Notes: generated by a model from the letters alone, not told the origin. Positions 1 to 6,388 are shown, counted from the stretch's first letter. The stretch is DNA of 8,314 bases from Gemmatimonadota bacterium (GCA_019347995.1 JAHWKH010000087.1:1-8314), one strand, 5' to 3'. Translations and numbers: made by a program.

Positions 1-591
1 CTGGTGGTGGCAGTGAAGGACGAGAGCGACGTGCGCCACCCCGCCGACCTTCCGGCGGGCACCCGCGTCGCCACGTCCTTCCCCGGCATCACGCGGACGT
101 ACTTCGACGAGTTGGGAACGGCGGTGGAGATCGCTCCCGTGAGCGGCGCCGCGGAGATCGCTCCGCACGTGGGCGTGGCCGACGTCATCGTGGACCTTGT
201 CTCCACCGGCTCGACGCTGCGCGTGAACGGTCTGCGCGAGATCGCCACCGTCCTGGACTCCACCGCCCGGCTGGTGGTAAACCGCGCCGCCTGGGCCGAC
301 CCGACGCTGAAGCGCACCATCGAGGAGCTGGTGACGGCCCTCGAGTCGGTGCTGAGGGCGCGGGAGAAGCGCTATCTCATGGCCAACGTGCCCCGGGACC
401 GTCTGGAGGAGGTCAAGGAGGTGATCCCCGGCCTGCACGGCCCCACCATCGTCGAGGTGCTGGATCACGGCGGCTGGGTGGCGGCGCACGCGGTGGTGGA
501 CGCGGAGAGCGTCTATCAGGCGATCTCGCGTCTCAAGGCTCTGGGCGCCGAGGGCATCCTGGTGACCCGGATCGAGAGGCTGATGCCGTGA
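1..591 (+). CDS. hisG: ATP phosphoribosyltransferase, long form (3' part, start outside window)
   Basis: HisG catalyses the first and feedback-controlled step of histidine synthesis, joining ATP and PRPP to give phosphoribosyl-ATP in the cytoplasm. The frame is open from base 1, so the gene begins upstream; 196 residues are visible and roughly the first 90-100 of a typical ~290-residue long-form enzyme are missing. The PRPP-binding signature DLVSTGSTLRVNGL lies at visible residues 65-78. From about residue 120 (KRYLMANVP...) to the end is the C-terminal regulatory domain of long-form HisG, with GLHGPTIVEV and the ending GAEGILVTRIERLMP. That domain normally binds histidine for allosteric inhibition, so no HisZ partner should be needed. 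The stop overlaps the hisD start by GTGA, which suggests translational coupling. The identification is secure; the promoter and true start cannot be seen. Confidence 0.96.
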   Translation: MVVAVKDESDVRHPADLPAGTRVATSFPGITRTYFDELGTAVEIAPVSGAAEIAPHVGVADVIVDLVSTGSTLRVNGLREIATVLDSTARLVVNRAAWADPTLKRTIEELVTALESVLRAREKRYLMANVPRDRLEEVKEVIPGLHGPTIVEVLDHGGWVAAHAVVDAESVYQAISRLKALGAEGILVTRIERLMP

Positions 592-1901
592 GCGACCGGA
601 CCACGGCCGGGCTCCGCCTCGCCGTGTGGAAGCCGCTGGCCGAGCTGGACGCCGCCGATCGGCGGGTGCTGCTGGAGCGGCGCCCCGACGACGACGGCTC
701 GGTGCAGGACGACGTGCGCCGCCTCCTGTCCGACGTCCGCCTCCGGGGAGACGCTGCGCTCCGGGAGATGGCGGGCCGCTTCGACGGGGTGGAGCTCGAC
801 GCGCTGGAGGTCCCCCGCGGCCGGTGGGACGAGGCGCTGTCGGACCTCGACCCCACCCTGCGGCGGGCGCTGGAGCGCGCGGTGGCCAACATCGAGACGT
901 TCCACCGCGCCCAGATGCCGGGTGAGGTGTCGGTGGAGGTGGAGCCTGGCGTGCGGCTCGGGCGGCGCTTCGTCGCCCTGGACGCGGCGGGGGTCTACGC
1001 GCCGGGGGGCCGCGCGGCGTATCCGTCCAGCGTGCTCATGGGTGTCGTGCCGGCCCGGGTCGCCGGCGTGCGCGAGGTGGTGGTGTGCTCGCCCCCCCTC
1101 ACGGACGGGCGTCCCGACCCCGTGCTGCTGGCCGCCGCCGCCCTGGCCGGCGCCGACCGCCTCTTCGCGCTGGGCGGCGCCGGGGCGATCGGAGCCATGG
1201 CCTACGGCACCGCGAGCGTGGCCCGCTGCGACGTGGTGGTGGGGCCCGGCTCGCGCTGGGTCATCGAGGCGAAGCGGCAGGTGGCGGGCGAGGTGAGGAT
1301 CGACTCTCCCGCGGGACCCTCCGAGGTCCTGGTGGTGGCCGACGCCACCGCCGACCCCGGGGCCGTGGCGGCCGAGATGGTGGCCCAGGCCGAGCACGAC
1401 CCCGACGCGGCGGTGGCCGCCGTGACGTGGCTCCCGGACGTGCTCGACGCCGTGGGCCGGGCGCTGGAGGCCCAGGTGGAGGCGACGCCGCGGCGGGACG
1501 TGGTGGCGGCGGCGCTGGCCGCCCGGGGCGCGCTCCTGCTGGCGGCGGACCGGGACGACGCCCTGGCCTTCGCCCGCGCGTACGCCGCGGAGCACCTGGC
1601 GCTGTACACGCTCGAGCCCGCCCGGGACCTAGACAGGGTGCCCACCGCGGGCACGGTGTTCCTGGGAGGGCCGAGCTCCGTGGCGTTCGGCGACTACCTC
1701 ACCGGCGCCAACCACGTGCTGCCCACCGCCGGAGCGGCCCGGGCCTTCTCGGGCCTCTCGACCCACTCGTTCCTCCGTTCCTATACCTGGCAGGACCTCA
1801 CCCCCGAAGGGGCCGGCCGCATGGCCCGCGACGTGGAGCGCCTGGCGGAAGCCGAAGGCCTCCCGGCGCACGCCGCCGCCGCCCGCAGGAGACGCCCGTG
1901 A
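588..1901 (+). CDS. hisD: Histidinol dehydrogenase
   Basis: HisD carries out the last two steps, the NAD-dependent oxidation of L-histidinol through histidinal to L-histidine, as a zinc-dependent cytoplasmic homodimer. The 437-residue product has the usual length (about 430). Family motifs are YAPGGRAAYPSSVLMG (near residue 140), a glycine-rich stretch around ALGGAGAIGAMAYGT, and VGPGSRWVIEAKRQVAG. Residues matching the E. coli zinc and catalytic set appear at a constant offset of nine: Q267 and H270 (QAEHD), E335 and H336 (AEHLALY), D369 (FGDYLTGANH) and H428 (GLPAHAAA). The usual GPNH reads GANH here, a mild substitution. The GTG start at 588 overlaps the hisG stop by four bases and has a GAGAGG Shine-Dalgarno-like stretch at 574-579. 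The stop overlaps hisC in the same way. Confidence 0.98.
   Translation: MSDRTTAGLRLAVWKPLAELDAADRRVLLERRPDDDGSVQDDVRRLLSDVRLRGDAALREMAGRFDGVELDALEVPRGRWDEALSDLDPTLRRALERAVANIETFHRAQMPGEVSVEVEPGVRLGRRFVALDAAGVYAPGGRAAYPSSVLMGVVPARVAGVREVVVCSPPLTDGRPDPVLLAAAALAGADRLFALGGAGAIGAMAYGTASVARCDVVVGPGSRWVIEAKRQVAGEVRIDSPAGPSEVLVVADATADPGAVAAEMVAQAEHDPDAAVAAVTWLPDVLDAVGRALEAQVEATPRRDVVAAALAARGALLLAADRDDALAFARAYAAEHLALYTLEPARDLDRVPTAGTVFLGGPSSVAFGDYLTGANHVLPTAGAARAFSGLSTHSFLRSYTWQDLTPEGAGRMARDVERLAEAEGLPAHAAAARRRRP
1887..1892 (+). promoter_or_regulatory. Ribosome binding site fixing the hisC start
   Basis: AGGAGA lies five bases before GTG at 1898. The hisC frame stays open several hundred bases upstream through hisD, so this site and the GTGA overlap decide the start. 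Confidence 0.7.
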
Positions 1902-2995
1902 CCCGCTTTCCCCGTGACGACTACGCCTCCCTGAGGCGCTACGCTCCGGATCGCCGCCCCGTGTCGGTGGACCTCAGCGACAACCGCAACCTCTGGGGCA
2001 CGCATCCCGCCGCCCTCGAGGCGGTGCGCGGCGCCGTATCCGACGACCTCTCCCGCTACCCGCACCTGTACGCCGACGACCTGCGGGCGGCCGTGGCCGA
2101 GCGCTACGGGGTGGATCCCCGCTCCGTCTTCACCGGGTGCGGGTCCGACGACGTCCTGGACTTCGTCTTCCGGGCATGCGCCGAGCCGGGCGGGACGCTG
2201 AACCACATCGTGCCCACCTTCTCCATGGTGGCGCCCTGGGCGCGCATCAACGGCCGCACGCCCGTGGCGATCCCCTGGTCGCAGGCTCTCGAGGAGCCCG
2301 GCCTCCTCCTGGAGGGGGATCCGGTGCTCGTGTACCTGTGCAGCCCGAACAACCCCACCGGCTTCAAGGCACCCTACGATTGGATCGCAGGGATCATCGA
2401 GGCCGTGGAGACCCTGGGCGACGAGGCGCCCCTCCTCCTGCTGGACGAGGCCTACGCCGACTTCACCGACGAGACGTTCATCCGCGAAGCGTCGACGAGC
2501 CCACGTCTCCTGGTGGTCCGCACGCTGTCGAAGTCGTACGGGCTCGCGGGCATGCGGGTGGGCTTCGGCGTGGCGCGCCCGGACGTGGCCGAGGAGATGG
2601 AGAAGGCCCGCGGCCCCTACAAGGTAGCCCGCCTCTCGGAGATCGCCGCCACCGCCGCGCTGCGCGACCGCAGCGGCTGGATGGAGGAGACCGTCGTGGA
2701 GGCCGAGCGCTCCCGGAAGCGCCTGGCGGAGGCGCTGGGGGCCCGCGGCCTCCGCCCCCTTCCCTCGGCCACCAATTTCCTGTTCGCCCCGGTGGAGGAC
2801 GGCAGCGCCCTGGCGTGGGCCGACGGCCTGCGTGAGCGGTCGGTGGGCGTGCGGCCCTTCCCGGCGGCCGAGGAGGTGGGAGACGCGCTGCGGATCACGG
2901 TGGGGCCCTGGCCGCTCATGGAGACCCTGCTGGAGGCCATCGACGGGGTGCTCGCCTCGGGCGAGCTGCGAGGCGCGGGGGCGGCCACCCGGTGA
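1898..2995 (+). CDS. hisC: Histidinol-phosphate aminotransferase
   Basis: HisC is a PLP-dependent fold-type I aminotransferase that moves the glutamate amino group to imidazole acetol phosphate, giving histidinol phosphate. The 365-residue product carries YPHLYADDLRAAVA near 54, GCGSDDVLDF at 80-89, CSPNNPTG at 148-155 and the PLP-ring aspartate in LLDEAYADF (D183). The Schiff-base lysine is K212 in TLSKSYGLAGMR, R220 follows, and the C-terminal substrate-binding arginine is in LRITVG (R332). Several positions differ from typical HisC: the N-terminal motif is LSDNRNLWGTHP instead of the usual NENPxGPSP type, PTFSM is followed by VAPW instead of a tyrosine, and RGPYKV replaces the common RxPFNV. 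It may belong to a divergent HisC subgroup, but the operon position makes this function most likely. An aromatic aminotransferase role is less likely. Both ends overlap neighbours by GTGA. Confidence 0.93.
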   Translation: MTRFPRDDYASLRRYAPDRRPVSVDLSDNRNLWGTHPAALEAVRGAVSDDLSRYPHLYADDLRAAVAERYGVDPRSVFTGCGSDDVLDFVFRACAEPGGTLNHIVPTFSMVAPWARINGRTPVAIPWSQALEEPGLLLEGDPVLVYLCSPNNPTGFKAPYDWIAGIIEAVETLGDEAPLLLLDEAYADFTDETFIREASTSPRLLVVRTLSKSYGLAGMRVGFGVARPDVAEEMEKARGPYKVARLSEIAATAALRDRSGWMEETVVEAERSRKRLAEALGARGLRPLPSATNFLFAPVEDGSALAWADGLRERSVGVRPFPAAEEVGDALRITVGPWPLMETLLEAIDGVLASGELRGAGAATR

Positions 2996-3612
2996 AGGTC
3001 GCGCTCTTCGACTATGGCGCCGGAAACCTCCACTCCCTGGGCAAGGCACTGGAGCGGGGCGGCGCCGCGGTGCGGGTCACCGCCGACTGGGACGAAGCCC
3101 TGGCCGCCGACGCCCTGGTGCTTCCCGGCGTGGGCGCCTTCTCCGCCGCGGTGGAGGCGCTCCCCTCCGACCCGTCGCGCGTGCGCGAGGCGCTGGAGGC
3201 GGGGCTCCCCTGCCTGGGGATCTGCCTGGGCATGCAGCTCCTCTTCGAGTCCAGCGAGGAGGGGGAGGGGACGGGGATCGGCATCCTCGCCGGGAGCGTG
3301 CGACGGCTGCGGGCCCGTGTCGTCCCGCAGATGGGCTGGAACGACGTCGAGACAGCCGCCGACCCCCTCTTCGCCGGCGAGGCCGAGAGCCTGGTGGCAT
3401 ACTACGCCAACTCGTACGTGTGCGAGCCCCTGGACGGCACGAGCGTCATCGGGTGGTCCGACTACGACGGCCACCGCTTCGCCGCCGCGGTGCGCGTCGG
3501 CGCCACCTGGGGGGTGCAGTTCCACCCCGAGAAGAGCTCTGCGGCCGGGCTGCGGCTGGTGGCGAACTTCCTGGAGGCGGCGCGGTCGGGCCGGGGGGCG
3601 ACGGCCCGGTGA
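2992..3612 (+). CDS. hisH: Imidazole glycerol phosphate synthase, glutamine amidotransferase subunit
   Basis: HisH is the class I glutaminase half of IGP synthase. It releases ammonia from glutamine and passes it through the HisF barrel. The 206-residue product starts MKVALFDYGAGNLHSLGKAL, the typical HisH N terminus, and has LPGVGAF (oxyanion-strand region). The catalytic triad is visible: C78 in GICLGMQLLFE, and H178 and E180 in GVQFHPEKSS. PQMGWNDVE and YYANSYVCEP are also family features. The GTG start at 2992 overlaps hisC by four bases, with only a weak G-rich Shine-Dalgarno candidate upstream, so coupling is probably important. The C terminus ends in a short, likely disordered RSGRGATAR tail. 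Its partner HisF is encoded downstream and is not fused to it. Confidence 0.97.
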   Translation: MKVALFDYGAGNLHSLGKALERGGAAVRVTADWDEALAADALVLPGVGAFSAAVEALPSDPSRVREALEAGLPCLGICLGMQLLFESSEEGEGTGIGILAGSVRRLRARVVPQMGWNDVETAADPLFAGEAESLVAYYANSYVCEPLDGTSVIGWSDYDGHRFAAAVRVGATWGVQFHPEKSSAAGLRLVANFLEAARSGRGATAR

Positions 3613-3662
3613 AGGGCCGGAATGCCGACGGCACCGGCCGGCGAGCGGAGATCTCCGCGTGA
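3609..3662 (+). CDS. Possible 17-codon bridging frame between hisH and hisA
   Basis: A GTG at 3609 overlaps the hisH stop as GTGA. It opens a frame encoding MKGRNADGTGRRAEISA, which ends at a TGA overlapping the hisA GTG, again as GTGA. It therefore fills the only gap in an otherwise unbroken chain of four-base overlaps. A G-rich stretch precedes it, but there is no classical Shine-Dalgarno. The peptide contains no histidine, so it is not a his leader peptide. It may serve only to carry terminating ribosomes to the hisA start, and the product itself may have no function. A chance frame is quite possible, because high-GC sequence rarely contains stops and GTG followed by an ATC codon gives GTGA automatically. 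Confidence 0.25.
   Translation: MKGRNADGTGRRAEISA
3645..3658 (+). promoter_or_regulatory. Perfect 14-base palindrome covering the hisA ribosome binding site
   Basis: GCGGAGATCTCCGC is a perfect palindrome ending at the base before the hisA GTG. The hisA Shine-Dalgarno GGAG is at 3647-3650, eight bases before the start, inside the left arm. In RNA it could fold as a five-pair stem (GCGGA/UCCGC) with a GAUC loop, hiding the ribosome site unless upstream translation opens it. The palindrome and the spacing are seen directly; the regulatory role is inferred. It could also be chance in GC-rich sequence. Confidence 0.4.
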
Positions 3663-4393
3663 TCGCCCTGCCCGCCGTCGACCTCAAGGGCGGCCGCTGC
3701 GTCCAGCTCGTGGGCGGCCGTCCGGACGAGGAGCGGATCTCGCTCCCCGACCCGGTGGAGGTGGCCCGCGGGTGGTGGGACGCCGGCTTCCGCTGGCTCC
3801 ACGTGGTGGATCTGGACGCGGCGCTGGGCGACGGTGACAACCGGGACGCGGTGGCCGCCGTCCTGGAGGCCACGCCGGCGTCGGCCCAGGTGGGCGGCGG
3901 CGTCCGCGACGACGAGGCGGTCGCCGCGCTCCTGGAGGCCGGCGCCCGGCGCGTGGTGGTGGGCACCCGCGCCGTGGACGACCCGGAGTGGCTGCGCGCG
4001 GTGGCGCGCCGCCACCCCGGGCGGGTGGTGGTGGCCGCGGACGTGCGCGCCGGCGTGGTGCTGCGGCGAGGCTGGACCGAGGCGAGCTCGCTGAGGGTCG
4101 AGCCCTTCCTGGAGGGCCTGGCCGACGTGCCGCTGGCCGGCGTCCTCTGCACCGACGTGGCCCGTGAGGGCCGCATGGAGGGCATCGACCTGACGGGGGT
4201 ACGGACCGTCCTGGCGGCGTCGCCCCACCCGGTCCAGGTGAGCGGCGGCATCACGACCATGGACGACCTGGCGGCACTGGCCACCGCCGGCGCCGCCGGG
4301 GCCGTCCTGGGGATGGCGCTGTACACCGATACGCTGGACGCCGAGGCCGTGGCCACGGCATACGGAAGCGACGACCTCCAGGAGGACGCGTGA
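3659..4393 (+). CDS. hisA: ProFAR isomerase (1-(5-phosphoribosyl)-5-[(5-phosphoribosylamino)methylideneamino]imidazole-4-carboxamide isomerase)
   Basis: HisA is a single-domain (beta/alpha)8 barrel that performs the Amadori rearrangement of ProFAR to PRFAR, the substrate of HisH-HisF. The 244-residue product matches the family length. The first catalytic aspartate is D8 in ALPAVDLKGGRCVQL, the second is D128 in VVVAADVRAG, and T165 sits in GVLCTDVAREG. Phosphate-binding loops are QVGGGVRDD in the N-terminal half and VSGGITTMDDL in the C-terminal half, reflecting the half-barrel repeat shared with HisF. The start is GTG at 3659, chosen because the product then begins directly at IALPAVDL; the frame is open far upstream through hisH. 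A bifunctional PriA-type role (HisA plus TrpF) cannot be excluded from sequence alone, but RRGWTEAS looks more like ordinary HisA. The stop overlaps hisB by GTGA. Confidence 0.95.
   Translation: MIALPAVDLKGGRCVQLVGGRPDEERISLPDPVEVARGWWDAGFRWLHVVDLDAALGDGDNRDAVAAVLEATPASAQVGGGVRDDEAVAALLEAGARRVVVGTRAVDDPEWLRAVARRHPGRVVVAADVRAGVVLRRGWTEASSLRVEPFLEGLADVPLAGVLCTDVAREGRMEGIDLTGVRTVLAASPHPVQVSGGITTMDDLAALATAGAAGAVLGMALYTDTLDAEAVATAYGSDDLQEDA
4380..4385 (+). promoter_or_regulatory. Strong Shine-Dalgarno site for hisB
   Basis: AGGAGG, a full match to the anti-Shine-Dalgarno core, lies inside the last codons of hisA, four bases before GTG at 4390. It is the strongest ribosome site seen within the operon. 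Confidence 0.7.
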
Positions 4394-4947
4394 GCAAGCT
4401 CAGACGGGAGACCGGCGAGACCCGCATCGTGCTGGAGGTGCGCCGGGGCGCCACGGGCGCCCGGGCCGGCGAGGGCATCGCGACCGGCGAGCCGTTCCTC
4501 GACCACATGCTCGTGACGCTGGCCCGCTACGCCGGGCTCGACCTGACGGTGGAGGCGGCGGGCGACCTGCGTCATCACCTGGTGGAGGACGTCGCCATCG
4601 TCCTGGGGCTGGCGCTCAGGGACGAGGTTCCGGCGTCCTGCGCCCGCTACGGCTGGGCCTCGGTGCCCATGGACGACGCCCTGGTGCGCGCGTCCCTGGA
4701 CCTCGGCGGTCGCGCCTGGTACGAGGGCCGGCTCCCATCGCCCCTGTACGAGCACTTCCTCCAGAGCCTGGCCGTGAACCTGGGCGCGACGCTCCACGTG
4801 GAGGCGGCCCGGGGCCGCGACAAGCACCACGTGGTGGAGGCCGCCGTGAAGGCCACGGGCCTCGCGCTCCGCCAGGCACTCGGCGAGGGCGGGGAGGGCG
4901 TCTTCAGCACCAAGGGCGCGGTGAGCGTGGAGCGGCTGGACACATGA
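4390..4947 (+). CDS. hisB: Imidazoleglycerol-phosphate dehydratase, monofunctional
   Basis: HisB dehydrates imidazole glycerol phosphate to imidazole acetol phosphate using a di-manganese centre in a 24-subunit assembly. The 185-residue product is only the dehydratase; the N-terminal HAD histidinol-phosphatase domain of enterobacterial HisB is absent. It begins with a typical RRETGETRI segment and has EPFLDHML (D38, H39). The two metal-binding motifs are HHLVED (H62, H63, E66) and HHVVE (H146, H147, E150), followed by KATGLALRQAL and the C-terminal STKGAVS. It is somewhat divergent: the first motif reads GDLRHHLVED, apparently about three residues shorter than the usual GDxxIDDHHTxED, RH after the DHML helix is RY, and HHT is HHL. 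Metal-ligand residues are kept, so it is probably active. It overlaps hisA by GTGA and hisF by ATGA. Confidence 0.92.
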   Translation: MSKLRRETGETRIVLEVRRGATGARAGEGIATGEPFLDHMLVTLARYAGLDLTVEAAGDLRHHLVEDVAIVLGLALRDEVPASCARYGWASVPMDDALVRASLDLGGRAWYEGRLPSPLYEHFLQSLAVNLGATLHVEAARGRDKHHVVEAAVKATGLALRQALGEGGEGVFSTKGAVSVERLDT

Positions 4948-5720
4948 GCCTCCGCCCCAGGGTCGTGGTCTGCCTCGACGTGAAGGACGGCCGCGTGGTG
5001 AAGGGCACCCGCTTCGAGGGGCTGCGCGACGTGGGCGACCCGGTGGAGCTGGCCGCCCGCTACGAGGCCGAGGGCGCCGACGAGATCGTCTACCTGGACA
5101 TCTCGGCCTCGAAGGAGGAGCGGGGCACCCTGCTGGACCTGGTGCGCCGCACGGCCGAGGTGCTCTTCGTGCCGCTCACCGTGGGAGGAGGGGTCCGGCG
5201 GGCCGCCGACATCGGCCCCCTGCTGCGGGCCGGCGCCGACAAGATAAGCGTCAACACGGCCGCGGCCGCCGATCCCGACCTCCTGCGCGAGGGCGCCGAG
5301 CGCTTCGGGAGCCAGTGCGTCGTCATCAGCGTCGACGCGGCCCGGGACGCCGAGGGCACGTGGCGCGCCTTCACGCACGGCGGATCGAGCCCCACCGGAC
5401 GCGACGCCGTGGCCTGGGCCGAGGAGGCCGTGGCGCACGGGGCCGGCGAGGTGCTCCTCACCAGCATCGACCGGGACGGTGTCCGCACCGGCTACGACGT
5501 CGCCCTGACCCGTGCCGTCGCCGACCGCGTCGGCGTCCCCGTGGTGGCCTCGGGAGGCGCCGGCGAGGCGGCGCACCTGCGCGAGGCCTTTCTCGACGGC
5601 CACGCATCGGCCGCCCTGGTGGCCGGCATCCTCCACGACGGCCTCACCACGGTGGGCGAGCTCAAGGACGCCCTCGCCGACTGGGGGCTTCCCGTCCGAC
5701 CATCTCCGGAGGCCTCATGA
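4944..5720 (+). CDS. hisF: Imidazole glycerol phosphate synthase, cyclase subunit
   Basis: HisF is the (beta/alpha)8-barrel synthase half of IGP synthase. It uses ammonia delivered by HisH to convert PRFAR to imidazole glycerol phosphate and AICAR, the latter returning to purine synthesis. The 258-residue product starts with RVVVCLDVKDGRVVKGTRF, placing the first catalytic aspartate at D12; the second is D131 in VVISVDAARD. Other landmarks are YLDISASKEERG, LTVGGGVRRAADI, DKISVNTAA, GEVLLTSIDRDGVRTGYD and the phosphate loop VVASGGAGEAAHL, all typical. The ATG at 4944 overlaps the hisB stop by ATGA. It is the first ATG start in the visible operon, as hisD, C, H, A and B all use GTG. The stop overlaps hisIE by ATGA. 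Confidence 0.98.
   Translation: MSLRPRVVVCLDVKDGRVVKGTRFEGLRDVGDPVELAARYEAEGADEIVYLDISASKEERGTLLDLVRRTAEVLFVPLTVGGGVRRAADIGPLLRAGADKISVNTAAAADPDLLREGAERFGSQCVVISVDAARDAEGTWRAFTHGGSSPTGRDAVAWAEEAVAHGAGEVLLTSIDRDGVRTGYDVALTRAVADRVGVPVVASGGAGEAAHLREAFLDGHASAALVAGILHDGLTTVGELKDALADWGLPVRPSPEAS
5708..5712 (+). promoter_or_regulatory. Ribosome binding site fixing the hisIE start
   Basis: GGAGG lies four bases before ATG at 5717, inside the last codons of hisF. The hisIE frame is open about 400 bases upstream, so this site, the ATGA overlap and the protein alignment decide the start. Confidence 0.7.
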
Positions 5721-6385
5721 CCGACCGCACCCTGAGGAGCCCGGACGCCCTCGACACCCTGGCCTTCGACGAGCGGGGGCTGCTGCCCGTGGTGGCGCAG
5801 GACGCCGCCACCGGGGCGGTCCTGATGGTCGCCTGGTCGGACCGGGGGGCGCTGGAGCGCACCCTCGTCACCGGCGACGTCCACTTCTGGTCGCGCTCGC
5901 GCGCCTCCCTGTGGAGGAAGGGGGAGACGAGCGGGAACGTTCTGCGCCTGGTCTCCCTCCACGCCGACTGCGACGGCGATACGGTCCTGGCCCTGGTCGA
6001 GCCCGGCGGGCCCGCGTGCCACACGGGGGAGCGCACCTGCTTCGGCGAGCGTGCGGAGCCCGCGGCCGCCGGCGATTCCCGCGAGGGACCGGCCATCGGC
6101 ACGGCGTCCGGCGACGTCCTGGCCCAGCTCGACGCTCTCCTCTCGGACCGGGCCCGGGAGCGGCCCGAGGGCAGCTACACGACGCGGCTCCTCGACGACG
6201 AGAACCTCCGCCTCAAGAAGCTCGGAGAGGAGACCGCCGAGCTCGTCACCGCCCTCGCCAGGGGCGACGGCGAGCGCATCCCCGAGGAGGCGGCCGACGT
6301 GCTCTACCACGTGCTGGCGGCGCTCCACGGCGCGGGCATGGGACTGGAGGCGGTGCTCGCGGTGCTGGCGGGGCGGAGGCGGTAG
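5717..6385 (+). CDS. hisIE: Bifunctional phosphoribosyl-AMP cyclohydrolase / phosphoribosyl-ATP pyrophosphohydrolase
   Basis: This fused protein performs steps two and three of the pathway: the HisE domain removes pyrophosphate from PR-ATP and the HisI domain opens the adenine ring of PR-AMP. The 222-residue product has the HisI domain at about 10-110, with LMVAWSDRGALERTL, HFWSRSRASLWRKGETSGN and the metal site DCDGD (D84, C85, D86, D88). The zinc cysteines C101 and C108 lie in CHTGERTC. A loose Ala/Gly-rich linker spans about 110-130. The HisE domain covers about 135-222, with GSYTTRLL, KLGEETAEL (E171, E172, E175) and the acidic motif EEAADVLYH (E190, E191, D194). Both active sites look complete. 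Domain order HisI-HisE is the usual bacterial fusion. Its ATG overlaps hisF by four bases; the next gene starts three bases after its stop. Confidence 0.97.
   Translation: MTDRTLRSPDALDTLAFDERGLLPVVAQDAATGAVLMVAWSDRGALERTLVTGDVHFWSRSRASLWRKGETSGNVLRLVSLHADCDGDTVLALVEPGGPACHTGERTCFGERAEPAAAGDSREGPAIGTASGDVLAQLDALLSDRARERPEGSYTTRLLDDENLRLKKLGEETAELVTALARGDGERIPEEAADVLYHVLAALHGAGMGLEAVLAVLAGRRR
6375..6379 (+). promoter_or_regulatory. Ribosome binding site of the ABC exporter gene
   Basis: GGAGG inside the last codons of hisIE, nine bases before ATG at 6389. It supports this start and cotranscription with the his genes. Confidence 0.65.
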
Positions 6386-6388
6386 CGC

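Noticed and set aside
1085..1897. Upstream extension of the hisC frame by about 270 codons, which could suggest a fusion
   Set aside because: The extension is an Arg/Gly-rich shadow of hisD. The ribosome site at 1887 and the GTGA overlap fix the start at 1898.
3014..3658. Upstream extension of the hisA frame through hisH
   Set aside because: The translated extension is low-complexity, and HisA begins naturally at 3659 with catalytic D8 at the expected position.
3609..3662. The hisH-hisA mini-frame as a histidine attenuation leader
   Set aside because: It contains no histidine codons and lies inside the operon, not ahead of the first gene.
3659..4393. HisA as a bifunctional PriA (HisA plus TrpF)
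   Set aside because: DLDAALGDGDNRD faintly recalls PriA, but RRGWTEAS is HisA-like; without knowing whether the genome has trpF, the plain HisA call is better.
1781..4830. Long overlapping minus-strand frames opposite hisC, hisH, hisA and hisB
   Set aside because: Same shadow effect; no motifs, and the + strand genes carry complete active-site signatures.
5315..5716. Upstream extension of the hisIE frame through hisF
   Set aside because: Arg-rich shadow of hisF; the GGAGG site and the ATGA overlap place the start at 5717.
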